DNA from: Rhizobium sp. BT04
GTDB taxonomy: Bacteria > Pseudomonadota > Alphaproteobacteria > Rhizobiales > Rhizobiaceae
NCBI RefSeq assembly: GCF_030053135.1
Contig: NZ_CP125652.1
Span: forward strand, 682,001-746,000
Direction of reading: 5' to 3'
DNA length: 64,000 nt
The notes beneath the pieces were generated by a model. The model was not told where the DNA came from. It did not search any database and saw nothing but the letters and a program-made list of their open reading frames with translations. The position numbers were made by a program, and so were the translations under genes. This document shows positions 44,851 to 54,862 of the stretch, in pieces (position 1 is the stretch's first letter; every line of letters starts with the position of its first letter).

Positions 44851-46601
44851 TGCGCCGCTCCCTCGCCGGCTATCGTCAATCGAACGGGCGGGGACGGCGA
44901 TTGGGCTGCTTGCGTCGTCTTTTTCAGGACTTCCTCCTTCGGACCAAAGGCCTGCATCTGACCGTTCGCCAAAACCATAACGGTATCGACCGCGGCGAGC
45001 GCACTTGGACGATGAGCGATGACAACGGCAATACCGCCCCGTGACCGCACGCCGAAGATTGCCCGCGACAATGCTGCTTCTCCCTCCGCGTCGAGGTTCG
45101 AGTTTGGTTCGTCGAGCACGACCAGGAAGGGGTCGCCGTAAAGGGCTCTCGCCAGCGCGATGCGCTGCCGCTGGCCACCAGACAGCGTCGATCCCTGCTC
45201 GCCGATTTTCATGTCGAAGCCTTCGGGAAACTGAACGATCATGTCGTAGACGCCCGCGGCTTTTGCCGCCGCGATGATCTTGTCGGATGATGCGTCCGGA
45301 TCGAAACGCGCGATGTTTTCTGCGATCGATCCTCCAAAAAGCGAGACATCCTGAGGCAAGTATCCGATGTGCCGACCGAGCGCCGTTGGATCCCATTGGG
45401 ACAGTGAAGCGCCGTCAAGGCGGACAGCGCCGGCGAGCGGTTGCCAAAGGCCGACGAGGCCGCGGGCGAGCGAGGACTTGCCAGAGGCGCTGGGGCCGAT
45501 CACGCCAACAGCGTCACCAGCCTTCAGTTCGAAGGAGACGCCACGCAGGATCGCGCTCTTCGAGCCGGGTGCGGCGAGATGCAGGCTCTCGGCTTTTAGC
45601 AGACCTGTCGGCTCGGGCAGCGATACCTCACGCCCATCCGCCGGCATGAGTTGCGAAAGCTGCAACAGCCGGGACCAGCTATTGCGAGCCGCTGCAAATC
45701 CCTTCCATTGGCCGATTGCCAGTTCAACCGGCGCCAGCGCTCGACTGACGAGAATGGAACTGGCGATCATGATACCGCCTGATGCCTCTTGACGGATGAC
45801 GAGAACCGCCCCGACAGCCAGCACGGCGGACTGGAGCATCATTCGCAATATCTTGGACAATGTTCCAAGCGTGCCGGTCACGTTCGATGCGTGCAGATGA
45901 TTGTTGAGATAACGCCGATTGATTTCGTCCCATTTCTTGCCAAGCAGACGACCGAATCCCATTGCCAGGACAGCTTCCGAGTTTCGACGCGTTGCTTCCG
46001 CAAGAGCCGTCCGCTCGGATGCGATTTTCGCGGCCTCCTTGGCCGGCTCACGCGACTTCTGTTCCGCCAGGATCGTTAGGCCAACCAGCATCAAGGCGCC
46101 GGCGAGAGCCGTCATGCCGATCCAGACATGGAAAAAGAAGCACAGGCCAAGGTAAAACGGCATCCAGGGAATATCGAACAATGCCGTGGGGCCGGGACCC
46201 GATAGAAACCCGCGCACCGTATCCATGTCGCGCACCGACTGCAGACCATCGCCAGGCATCTGCATGCGCGATGGAAACAGGACGAGCGAATCGTAGACCG
46301 TTTCTCCGAAGCGTTCGTCGACCGACAGCCCGACGCGCACAAGAAGCATCGAGCGAACAAGCTCGAGAATTCCCTGAAACGCATAGAGCGTGGCGGCGAT
46401 GATCCCGAGGCCGACGAGCGTCGGCAGGCTGCGGCCGGGGATGACTCTGTCGTATACCTGCAGCATGAAGAACGAACCGGTCAGCGCCAGAATATTGATG
46501 ATCGCGCTGGTCGCACCGATCCCGAGGACGGCTTTCTTCAGCGAGAAGAGCACCGCCACAAGAAAAGCCTGTGGCGGTCTTGGATTGCTGGACACGCTCA
46601 C
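44847..46601 (-). CDS. Type I secretion ABC exporter (PrtD/HlyB-like)
   Basis: The 584-residue product has a six-helix TM domain and a C-terminal ATPase with the Walker A GPSASGKSSLARG, signature TLSGGQRQRIALARAL and Walker B FLVVLDEPNSNLD. It lacks the N-terminal C39-peptidase-like domain of HlyB, so it is of the PrtD type. It powers export of RTX substrates by the C-terminal signal. The start is a GTG at 46601 that overlaps the RTX stop (GTGA); the stop overlaps the HlyD-family start. The tight coupling with the giant RTX gene makes that protein the likely main substrate. Confidence 0.93.
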   Translation of the reverse strand: MSVSSNPRPPQAFLVAVLFSLKKAVLGIGATSAIINILALTGSFFMLQVYDRVIPGRSLPTLVGLGIIAATLYAFQGILELVRSMLLVRVGLSVDERFGETVYDSLVLFPSRMQMPGDGLQSVRDMDTVRGFLSGPGPTALFDIPWMPFYLGLCFFFHVWIGMTALAGALMLVGLTILAEQKSREPAKEAAKIASERTALAEATRRNSEAVLAMGFGRLLGKKWDEINRRYLNNHLHASNVTGTLGTLSKILRMMLQSAVLAVGAVLVIRQEASGGIMIASSILVSRALAPVELAIGQWKGFAAARNSWSRLLQLSQLMPADGREVSLPEPTGLLKAESLHLAAPGSKSAILRGVSFELKAGDAVGVIGPSASGKSSLARGLVGLWQPLAGAVRLDGASLSQWDPTALGRHIGYLPQDVSLFGGSIAENIARFDPDASSDKIIAAAKAAGVYDMIVQFPEGFDMKIGEQGSTLSGGQRQRIALARALYGDPFLVVLDEPNSNLDAEGEAALSRAIFGVRSRGGIAVVIAHRPSALAAVDTVMVLANGQMQAFGPKEEVLKKTTQAAQSPSPPVRLTIAGEGAAQ

Positions 46602-49600
46602 ACCGCGGCCGTGAAGCGGAAGTCGTCGTGATGCAGGCTCGTCATGGTGACATTCTTCAGGGTGATCGAATTGTTAGCATCGTAAGTGATCAGCGTATCC
46701 GCACCAGCCTGCGTTGCCGCTGCCATCACTGAGGCAAAATCGCTGAAGAGGGTTGCGCTGATGTCGAGCGCATCGTCACTCGCAGCGCCGGCAGCAAAGT
46801 CCGTCAGCGTGTCACGACCAAACCCGGCTTTGAACACGAAGACATCATCGCCTGCGCCACCCGTTAGTGTGTCATTGCCGCGATGGCCTTCCAACCGGTT
46901 GCCCCCCGCATCACCGACGAGGATGTCGTTTCCGGTTCCGCCGATCAGCGCTTCGATGGATACCATCGTTTCCGTAGTGCCATCCGACAACGCCTTGCCT
47001 TGCTGAAGATCTAGCGTCCAGTTGACCGCCGAATAACTGAAGTCCGCCGTATCGAAGCCGTTGCCGCCATCAAAACTATCAAAGCCGACGCCTCCTGTCA
47101 GGCTGTCGTCGCCATTGCCTCCGCGCAAAGCATCGTCACCATCGCCGCCAATGAGAATATCGTTGCCGTCATTGCCGGAGAGCGTGTCGTTGCCAGCGCC
47201 GCCATCCAGTCTGTTGTCGGCGGCAGAACCCCGAATTTCGCTGGCGCCGGAACTTCCGATGACGTTCTCGATGTTGAGGATCTGCTCGGTGGTGTTGTCG
47301 GCGAAGGTGGCTAGGCCCGCCGCGAGATCGATGACATGACTGGAGGTGTAGTAGGTAAAGTCTAGCGTATCGATCCCGTTGCCGCCATCGAAACTGTCGG
47401 CGCCCAAATTGCCGATCAGCAAATCGTTGCCGTCTCCGGCCAGATGAATATCGTCGCCATTGCCGCCGTTGAGGGTGTCGTTTCCTGCGCCCCCATAAAG
47501 CGTGTCATTGCCGGTCGTGCCAGTCAGCGTATCGTTGCCGGAAGTGCCGTAGATCGCGACAAGGCCCTTCAATGCCGTATCGAGACTACCGGTAGCGCCG
47601 CCAAGGATCTCTCCATCCTTGAAGACGATCGATTCCACACCTCCAGCGAGACTGAACTGGTTCCGGAGAGTGATGGCTTCACCGGTTGCGAGAACCCGAA
47701 CAATGGCGTCATTGATAGCCGAACCGGTAGTCTCGAATCGAACCTCGCTCCTCAGAAGATCGTTAAGCCGCAGGATGTCGCTGTCCGTTCCAGACGTCTG
47801 CTCATCAATGATGTCATTACCATTGCCGACCAGATAGACATAGGTGTCGCTGCCCGCCAACCCCATAAGCGTGTCATTGCCAAGCCCAGCCCGGATCTCG
47901 TCAACCCCGGAAGAGCCCGTGATCGTCTCATTCCCCGAAGTGCCGCCAACGTAGGCGATCTTCGCCCTGACATCGTTCAGCGACCAAGTCGTGCCATCAC
48001 CGAAGACGAACTGCTCGACGCCCTCGCCGGACGAATTGTCGAGCGTTGCCCTGACGAGCACCGACCCGCCATCGCCCGCCCCCGGCGCGCTTTCGGCGAT
48101 CACGAAGGTGACGTCGTTGCCATTGCGCACCAGCGTCACATCGCCGGGGTTGATCCCGTTGAACACCAGCTTGTCGGTGTCACCATAAACAGGGTCGATG
48201 ATCGTGTCGGCGCCGTCGCCGCGGCCGTAGTAATAGGTGTCGTTGTGCTCGCCACCGTTGAGCGTGTCGTTGCCGGTGCCGCCGGTGATCAGGTCATTGC
48301 CGTCAGCGGCAGTGATCGTGTCATTGCCGGCGCCGCCATTGATGATGTCGCTTGAGGCAAAGCCGGTGATCACGTCGTTGCCGGACGTCGACGCCTGGGC
48401 GAGGATCTTCACCCTGACATCGTTCAGCGACCACGTCGTGCCATCGCCGAAGACGAACTGCTCGACGCCCTCGCCGGACGAATTGTCGAGCGTTGCCCTG
48501 ACGAGCACCGACCCGCCATCGCCCGCCCCCGGCGCGCTTTCGGCGATCACGAAGGTGACGTCGTTGCCATTGCGCACCAGCGTCACATCGCCGGGGTTGA
48601 TCCCGTTGAACACCAGCTTGTCGGTGTCACCATAAACAGGGTCGATGATCGTGTCGGCGCCGTCGCCGCGGCCGTAGTAATAGGTGTCGTTGTGCTCGCC
48701 ACCGTTGAGCGTGTCGTTGCCGGTGCCGCCGGTGATCAGGTCATTGCCGTCAGCGGCAGTGATCGTGTCATTGCCGGCGCCGCCATTGATGATGTCGCTT
48801 GAGGCAAAGCCGGTGATCACGTCGTTGCCGGACGTCGACGCCTGGGCGAGGATCTTCACCCTGACATCGTTCAGCGACCACGTCGTGCCATCGCCGAAGA
48901 CGAACTGCTCGACGCCCTCGCCGGACGAATTGTCGAGCGTTGCCTTGACGAGCACCGACCCGCCATCGCCCGCCCCCGGCGCGCTTTCGGCGATCACGAA
49001 GGTGACGTCGTTGCCATTGCGCACCAGCGTCACATCGCCGGGGTTGATCCCGTTGAACACCAGCTTGTCGGTGTCACCATAAACAGGGTCGATGATCGTG
49101 TCGGCGCCGTCGCCGCGGCCGTAGTAATAGGTGTCGTTGTGCTCGCCACCGTTGAGCGTGTCGTTGCCGGTGCCGCCGGTGATCAGGTCATTGCCGTCAG
49201 CGGCAGTGATCGTGTCATTGCCGGCACCGCCATTGATGATGTCGTTAGCGCTCGAGCCATTGATAACATCATCTCCCATCGTGCTTGCAAAATTAATTAG
49301 GAGGCTACGCACCGTTGAGATTGTCCAAGTCGTGCCATCGCCGAAGACGAACTGCTCGACGCCCTCGCCGGACGAATTGTCGAGCGTTGCCCTGACGAGC
49401 ACCGACCCGCCATCGCCCGCCCCCGGCGCGCTTTCGGCGATCACGAAGGTGACGTCGTTGCCATTGCGCACCAGCGTCACATCGCCGGGGTTGATCCCGT
49501 TGAACACCAGCTTGTCGGTGTCACCATAAACAGGGTCGATGATCGTGTCGGCGCCGTCGCCGCGGCCGTAGTAATAGGTGTCGTTGTGCTCGCCACCGTT

Positions 49601-52600
49601 GAGCGTGTCGTTGCCGGTGCCGCCGGTGATCAGGTCATTGCCGTCAGCGGCAGTGATCGTGTCATTGCCGGCGCCGCCATTGATGATGTCGCTTGAGGCA
49701 AAGCCGGTGATCACGTCGTTGCCGGACGTCGACGCCTGGGCGAGGATCTTCGCCCTGACATCGTTCAGCGACCACGTCGTGCCATCGCCGAAGACGAACT
49801 GCTCGACGCCCTCGCCGGACGAATTGTCGAGCGTTGCCCTGACGAGCACCGACCCGCCATCGCCCGCCCCCGGCGCGCTTTCGGCGATCACGAAGGTGAC
49901 GTCGTTGCCATTGCGCACCAGCGTCACATCGCCGGGGTTGATCCCGTTGAACACCAGCTTGTCGGTGTCACCATAAACAGGGTCGATGATCGTGTCGGCG
50001 CCGTCGCCGCGGCCGTAGTAATAGGTGTCGTTGTGCTCGCCACCGTTGAGCGTGTCGTTGCCGGTGCCGCCGGTGATCAGGTCATTGCCGTCAGCGGCAG
50101 TGATCGTGTCATTGCCGGCGCCGCCATTGATGATGTCGCTTGAGGCAAAGCCGGTGATCACGTCGTTGCCGGACGTCGACGCCTGGGCGAGGATCTTCAC
50201 CCTGACATCGTTCAGCGACCACGTCGTGCCATCGCCGAAGACGAACTGCTCGACGCCCTCGCCGGACGAATTGTCGAGCGTTGCCCTGACGAGCACCGAC
50301 CCGCCATCGCCCGCCCCCGGCGCGCTTTCGGCGATCACGAAGGTGACGTCGTTGCCATTGCGCACCAGCGTCACATCGCCGGGGTTGATCCCGTTGAACA
50401 CCAGCTTGTCGGTGTCACCATAAACAGGGTCGATGATCGTGTCGGCGCCGTCGCCGCGGCCGTAGTAATAGGTGTCGTTGTGCTCGCCACCGTTGAGCGT
50501 GTCGTTGCCGGTGCCGCCGGTGATCAGGTCATTGCCGTCAGCGGCAGTGATCGTGTCATTGCCGGCACCGCCATTGATGATGTCGGCCACATTGAAGCCG
50601 GTGATCACATCGTTGCCCGAGGTCGATGCCTGTGCCAGCAGCGCCACCCGGATCGTGTCGCGCGTCCAAATCGTGCCGTTGTCGAAGACAACCTTCTCGA
50701 TACCGTTCTGATAGTAATCATCGAGATTGGACTTGAGCAGGATAGTACCGCCGTCGCCCGCACCCACCACGCTCTCGGCGATAACCAGCGTCACGTCGTT
50801 GCCGTTGCGCTGCAGCGTCACATCGGCGGGATTGATGCCGGTAAGCACCAGTCGGTCGTCGGTGCTGTAATCGTCGGCATCCGTGATCGTGTCATTGCCG
50901 TCGCCGCGGGCATAGATATAGGTATCGTTGCCACTTGCGCCCAAGAGGATGTCATCACCGGCTCGTCCACGAAGGATGTCGTCCGTATTGAAGTCGGTTA
51001 TCGAGTCGTTACCCGCGGTACCTGCTTGATCAAGCACTGCGCGACGGATGTCGGCCCGGGTCCAAACGGTGCCGTCGCCAAAGGTTACCCTTTCAACACC
51101 CCGATTATAATATTCGTTTAGGCTATCTTTGAGGAGCACCGACCCACCGTCGCTCGCCCCTGTTGTGCTCTCAGCGACAACAATCGTTACGTCATTTCCG
51201 TTGCGAACCAACGTGACTTGGTTAGCGGCAACCCCAATTAAGGCAAGGCGATCGAGCGAACCTTCCGACGGCGCTTCTTTGATCACATCATGACCCGCAC
51301 CACGACCCCACAAGTAGATATCGTTACCGGCACCGCCCTGAAGCAAGTCCATTCCGGAGCCGCTGAGCAAGATATCCGCGGTCGATGAACCTGACACTGT
51401 CTGACCGTCAGCCTGAGGAATGGAAATGCTCAGATTCGCAAGGATTCGATCGATGCTCCATGTCGAGCCGTCCGCAAACGTAACATGATCGACACCGCTT
51501 GATATCGACGCAAACTGGTTTGCAACGGTGATCGTATTGCCGTCCGGCAGCACTGTTATCAAAAGATCGAGACCGGAATAATGAAATGCTACGTTGTCAG
51601 ACAAAACATCCGTGAAAAGAAGCGCAGTGTTTGTCGTATCCGTCCCCGAGAGATGCAGCGTATCACTGCCATCACCCCGGCTATAAACAATGACGCTACC
51701 TTGATCACTGTCGGCAAATACACCGTCGTCACCAGCGCCAAGCTTGAATATTGTCTTTTGTTGAATCGGCGTTCCGGCGGTGCCGACCATGTCGGCCGAC
51801 GCTGACCCATAATTCCAATCCACCTTAAGATCAGCAAAGATGGGCGAAATCTTCGCCCAGATGGCGCTCTCGTCTGCCGGGTGAGACTGGATGAAGGAGA
51901 GTGTACTCGATGCCAGGTCTTCGGCATCGATCACCAACCGGTCCGTTCCTCGATCGTATTCAGTGCCGCCGAAGATCGAAAAAGGATTTGACATGGTGTC
52001 GTCTAAGTCGACGCCATTCAGAAACTGGGCGACATTGATTTGGGTAACAAATCGCACCTCGAACATCTTGACGATGTCTCGATACAGAGGCTCCCAGGTA
52101 TTCGGTCCGGTACGGTTCGTCGGATCAAGGGCGTATTCGGGATTCAGCGTTTCGTCGACACCATAGAACGCCAAAGCGACTTCCAGATGCCGCGCGTCGA
52201 CGTAGGGACCGCGGCTGGACGGATCGACATTTTCAACCCCAGCCCATTTGAAGATGATATTCTCAAACGCCTGATCAAATTCCCCGGCGCTCATGGTGGC
52301 AGAATTGAGGATGAGTGCTTTAACGGAATCCAACAAATCCTGGTTCAGCGTCATCGCCGCCCACAAATCGGGCAAATGTCCATAGCCAATCAACTCAGGC
52401 AGTTTCATTGCCGCTTCGGAGTATGCAAATCCCTCTGGCAGAATGAACTTCGTTACCTGTGTGTTCGTAGCGAAATTAACTTCGGAAATCGTATTGGTAT
52501 GTGTCTGGCCATCAACAACCCGCACAAAAGTCGCAGATGCAACGACAGTGTTGCCGTTATTCGCTTTATTTACTAACGTTTGGGCAAGCGAGATCGAAAC

Positions 52601-53461
52601 AATGCCAAGCTCGGTCAAGGTGTGGAGTTCGCCGCCGCTGGATGACGCATCGCCGTTGTCCACCCAAACCCTTAAATTGGCAAACGCACTGTCGCTGGCA
52701 TCAATAATGCCGTCGCCGTTCTCGTCGAGCGCTGCCAGATCAGCAAAAGCGTTTCCGCTTTGAGCGCCAAGGACATTCCCAGCTCGGATCGTCGAACTCC
52801 CGTCAGCGGGAGCCGTGACCAGCATCCCATCCCCGGCACCCATCCAACCGGTCTGCGTCGCGAAACCGCTGCCGGTAAAATCAAAATGAGCCGTTGAACC
52901 AGAAAGCGAGGTTAGCGAAACTCCCAAACCATCCAGATCGAGTATAAGAGGATCACGAAGCGTTGGAAGATGCGGCATTCCCTCCGGGAGGGTCAACGCA
53001 TCGCTAAGCGGATCGAGTACATGTGAGGCGAACCAATCTAGCCCCTCCGCCATTTTATGAAAAAGGTTGCCAATCTGCTTTGCTAAAGGGCCGCCGAAAG
53101 GGCCAAGAAGTTTGCCCGCCCCCTCAGAGATATCTCCTGCGCCGTCGTATATCTTGGCTAGGCCATGCATACCTTTTTGGTCGACGCCATCTTGGATGTT
53201 CTCGCTCCCATCCAATATATCATCCAATGCGTCGCTCGCGTCATTTGCTTTTTTAAGAAGATCGTTGAGAGCCTTAGTTGCCTCCGGCGAGCGCGTAGAC
53301 GCAGCATCACCTAACGTACCACCTGGCGTACCATCAGCTTTCGTCGGATCAACCTCCTTTTCCAGTAGCCCTCGAAGCTTCCCGAAGGCTTCGCGCCCTT
53401 CCTTGACACCTGGCACTTGGTTCATGCCGTACTTGACAATACCCCCAGCAACGTCGCCCAT
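46598..53461 (-). CDS. Giant RTX repeat protein (2,287 residues), type I secretion substrate
   Basis: The product has a helical N-terminus (1-150), a FrpC-like region with PLILDLDGLGVSL and an EF-hand-like DENGDGIIDASDSAFAN, and then many GGxGxD calcium-binding repeats alternating with HCBP-related domains ('DVTLVRNGNDVTFVIAES', 'FGDGTTW'). Six 149-residue units at about 960-1853 are nearly identical. The C-terminus ends in classical RTX nonapeptides, a DTLTDFAAG stretch and a final TSLHHDDFRFTAAV, as expected of a type I secretion signal. It starts at the ATG at 53461 (GTGGAG upstream); the GTG four codons earlier is less likely. Adhesin, bacteriocin or other secreted factor cannot be decided. 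Confidence 0.92.
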   Translation of the reverse strand: MGDVAGGIVKYGMNQVPGVKEGREAFGKLRGLLEKEVDPTKADGTPGGTLGDAASTRSPEATKALNDLLKKANDASDALDDILDGSENIQDGVDQKGMHGLAKIYDGAGDISEGAGKLLGPFGGPLAKQIGNLFHKMAEGLDWFASHVLDPLSDALTLPEGMPHLPTLRDPLILDLDGLGVSLTSLSGSTAHFDFTGSGFATQTGWMGAGDGMLVTAPADGSSTIRAGNVLGAQSGNAFADLAALDENGDGIIDASDSAFANLRVWVDNGDASSSGGELHTLTELGIVSISLAQTLVNKANNGNTVVASATFVRVVDGQTHTNTISEVNFATNTQVTKFILPEGFAYSEAAMKLPELIGYGHLPDLWAAMTLNQDLLDSVKALILNSATMSAGEFDQAFENIIFKWAGVENVDPSSRGPYVDARHLEVALAFYGVDETLNPEYALDPTNRTGPNTWEPLYRDIVKMFEVRFVTQINVAQFLNGVDLDDTMSNPFSIFGGTEYDRGTDRLVIDAEDLASSTLSFIQSHPADESAIWAKISPIFADLKVDWNYGSASADMVGTAGTPIQQKTIFKLGAGDDGVFADSDQGSVIVYSRGDGSDTLHLSGTDTTNTALLFTDVLSDNVAFHYSGLDLLITVLPDGNTITVANQFASISSGVDHVTFADGSTWSIDRILANLSISIPQADGQTVSGSSTADILLSGSGMDLLQGGAGNDIYLWGRGAGHDVIKEAPSEGSLDRLALIGVAANQVTLVRNGNDVTIVVAESTTGASDGGSVLLKDSLNEYYNRGVERVTFGDGTVWTRADIRRAVLDQAGTAGNDSITDFNTDDILRGRAGDDILLGASGNDTYIYARGDGNDTITDADDYSTDDRLVLTGINPADVTLQRNGNDVTLVIAESVVGAGDGGTILLKSNLDDYYQNGIEKVVFDNGTIWTRDTIRVALLAQASTSGNDVITGFNVADIINGGAGNDTITAADGNDLITGGTGNDTLNGGEHNDTYYYGRGDGADTIIDPVYGDTDKLVFNGINPGDVTLVRNGNDVTFVIAESAPGAGDGGSVLVRATLDNSSGEGVEQFVFGDGTTWSLNDVRVKILAQASTSGNDVITGFASSDIINGGAGNDTITAADGNDLITGGTGNDTLNGGEHNDTYYYGRGDGADTIIDPVYGDTDKLVFNGINPGDVTLVRNGNDVTFVIAESAPGAGDGGSVLVRATLDNSSGEGVEQFVFGDGTTWSLNDVRAKILAQASTSGNDVITGFASSDIINGGAGNDTITAADGNDLITGGTGNDTLNGGEHNDTYYYGRGDGADTIIDPVYGDTDKLVFNGINPGDVTLVRNGNDVTFVIAESAPGAGDGGSVLVRATLDNSSGEGVEQFVFGDGTTWTISTVRSLLINFASTMGDDVINGSSANDIINGGAGNDTITAADGNDLITGGTGNDTLNGGEHNDTYYYGRGDGADTIIDPVYGDTDKLVFNGINPGDVTLVRNGNDVTFVIAESAPGAGDGGSVLVKATLDNSSGEGVEQFVFGDGTTWSLNDVRVKILAQASTSGNDVITGFASSDIINGGAGNDTITAADGNDLITGGTGNDTLNGGEHNDTYYYGRGDGADTIIDPVYGDTDKLVFNGINPGDVTLVRNGNDVTFVIAESAPGAGDGGSVLVRATLDNSSGEGVEQFVFGDGTTWSLNDVRVKILAQASTSGNDVITGFASSDIINGGAGNDTITAADGNDLITGGTGNDTLNGGEHNDTYYYGRGDGADTIIDPVYGDTDKLVFNGINPGDVTLVRNGNDVTFVIAESAPGAGDGGSVLVRATLDNSSGEGVEQFVFGDGTTWSLNDVRAKIAYVGGTSGNETITGSSGVDEIRAGLGNDTLMGLAGSDTYVYLVGNGNDIIDEQTSGTDSDILRLNDLLRSEVRFETTGSAINDAIVRVLATGEAITLRNQFSLAGGVESIVFKDGEILGGATGSLDTALKGLVAIYGTSGNDTLTGTTGNDTLYGGAGNDTLNGGNGDDIHLAGDGNDLLIGNLGADSFDGGNGIDTLDFTYYTSSHVIDLAAGLATFADNTTEQILNIENVIGSSGASEIRGSAADNRLDGGAGNDTLSGNDGNDILIGGDGDDALRGGNGDDSLTGGVGFDSFDGGNGFDTADFSYSAVNWTLDLQQGKALSDGTTETMVSIEALIGGTGNDILVGDAGGNRLEGHRGNDTLTGGAGDDVFVFKAGFGRDTLTDFAAGAASDDALDISATLFSDFASVMAAATQAGADTLITYDANNSITLKNVTMTSLHHDDFRFTAAV
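47903..50584 (-). repeat. Six 447-bp tandem repeats within the RTX gene
   Basis: The unit runs from a DIINGGAG codon set to the next one, 149 codons. Copies begin at 50584, 50137, 49690, 49243, 48796 and 48349 on the minus strand; the last diverges from about 47960 on. DNA identity between copies is very high, with only a few substitutions (for example Ala for Val, Lys for Arg) apart from one divergent block at about 49243-49330. Such identity across synonymous positions points to recent duplication or gene conversion. Confidence 0.9.
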
Positions 53462-53601
53462 AAATATCTCCACATAAAATAGTAATTTTTGTTATGTGCA
53501 ATTTAAGAGAAGAGCAATGACAATTGTTACTACGGTACGCAATGCCTGCTTTGTTGCGATAAAAATACAACTTATTAGGAATTTTGAATAGGGGACATGG
53601 G

Positions 53602-54048
53602 TTATGTTCGCGCCGGGCAGAGGGTAAATCCTTTGAAACTTGTCCAAATTTTATTAACGTCATCCGGCACCCTCCCGGTCGCTTTCTTGTAGTAGGCCAA
53701 TTGTGCCTCGGTGAGAGGGTGCCTCATGCGCGATTCAAGCCTTACGACGTCCTCGGCAGCCGTCGGCGTCAGAACCCATTGGAAAATTGTCGGCTCAATT
53801 CCAAACTCTAAAATTACAGATTTTTCGTCCTTGCGCACCGTAACGCCGTCGGCAAGTTTGCGAACTCCTTTACCTTCCTCTACGAGGACCAGGGCGTCAC
53901 GATCCAGCTTGTAAAACAAACCGTTGCACTCTTCACCTAAGGGGTGGAGTTCCGAAACCTCGATCTGATGAATCAGATCGGACTTGGATTCGCAACCTGA
54001 CACCAAAATGCAGCCCACGACTGCCACAAGTCCAGCGATCATTCTCAT
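53602..54048 (-). CDS. Small lipoprotein of unknown function upstream of the RTX gene
   Basis: The 148-residue product starts with a lipoprotein signal (MRMIAGLVAVVGCILVSGCE; lipobox VSGC) and has a mature domain of about 128 residues with VRKLADGVTVRKDEKSVILE and HPLTEAQLAYYKKATGRVP. No family was recognised. The start is the ATG at 54048 with AAGGA upstream; the longer frame has none. It ends 140 bases before the RTX start, same strand, in DNA that is AT-richer than the surroundings. A lipoprotein immunity or accessory protein for the RTX product is possible, but only its position suggests this. Confidence 0.65.
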   Translation of the reverse strand: MRMIAGLVAVVGCILVSGCESKSDLIHQIEVSELHPLGEECNGLFYKLDRDALVLVEEGKGVRKLADGVTVRKDEKSVILEFGIEPTIFQWVLTPTAAEDVVRLESRMRHPLTEAQLAYYKKATGRVPDDVNKIWTSFKGFTLCPART

Positions 54049-54177
54049 GAACTTTCCTTCACAATTACAAGGTCGCAGCTGAGCCGGACTGTGGGCTACT
54101 TGCGTGCCTCTAAACATGACAGGAGGCCAACCCAATTTCGAGGGTTCGTGATTCTTGAAAATCGACATTCGTTCAAT

Positions 54178-54576
54178 TTAAAACTCTGCCAGTCCTCTAA
54201 GGGTGTAGCCTCTCGAATAGCGGCGTATAGCAACCCAATTCAACCCGTCCAAGGCTAAGATCGCGAAGAACGAAATCATAACACCAGCGGCGTAGGCGTT
54301 GGAGCGGGCTTGCCCTATCAGAGGCAGCGCAACCCATAATGCGCAACTGATCTGCACCAACACAAATATTGAAAATAAAACAAAGAATAGATTTAGAATT
54401 CTTAGATCTAAAACCACAATGTCGAATGCGTAAAATCCAACGACTGCTGTTCCACACAACCAGAATAGCAATGCGATAGCATCTACCACGCCGAGCGGAT
54501 CATTCCCTGCCACACAATCGAATATGCCCCAGATGCACGAAATCGCACTGCATATAGCGAAAATCTTCCAGCCCAT
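54178..54576 (-). CDS. Small four-helix membrane protein of unknown function
   Basis: The 132-residue product has four hydrophobic stretches: MGWKIFAICSAISCIWGIFD, VVDAIALLFWLCGTAVVGFYAF, LRILNLFFVLFSIFVLVQIS and VMISFFAILALDGLNWVAIR. No family was recognised. The start is the ATG at 54576 with a strong AAGGAGA ribosome binding site; the long upstream frame is not used. It lies 129 bases upstream of the lipoprotein gene on the same strand and shares its AT-rich composition. Confidence 0.6.
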   Translation of the reverse strand: MGWKIFAICSAISCIWGIFDCVAGNDPLGVVDAIALLFWLCGTAVVGFYAFDIVVLDLRILNLFFVLFSIFVLVQISCALWVALPLIGQARSNAYAAGVMISFFAILALDGLNWVAIRRYSRGYTLRGLAEF

Positions 54577-54862
54577 GATTTTCTCCTTCAACCTAAAAAT
54601 ACACATCAAGGTTGAAACAATTCTCGCGGCGAAAGCTAAAATTTTAGCGTATCGACGACCGCAAGCACGCGGCCTTCGGCATTTCAGTGAGGACGTCCGC
54701 CATCGAAGCTGCGTTTGCTCAGCATCTGCGATTTCACGGAACTGACGAAGAACCGTAACAACTCCGTCAAACAACCGGCGCATGACACGGTCGGCGCGCC
54801 TTCCCCTTGAGGGAGTGGCGGCGCCGGTTCGACCGTTTTCAACCCCTTGCCGGATATTTGTC

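Noticed and set aside
47903..50584. Regular repeats considered as a CRISPR array
   Set aside because: Units are 447 bp, coding and in frame, with no short direct repeats and spacers.
48237..50711. Repeated 132-codon plus-strand frames every 447 bases
   Set aside because: They are the antisense image of the RTX repeats; Ser/Pro/Leu-rich products have no ribosome binding site.
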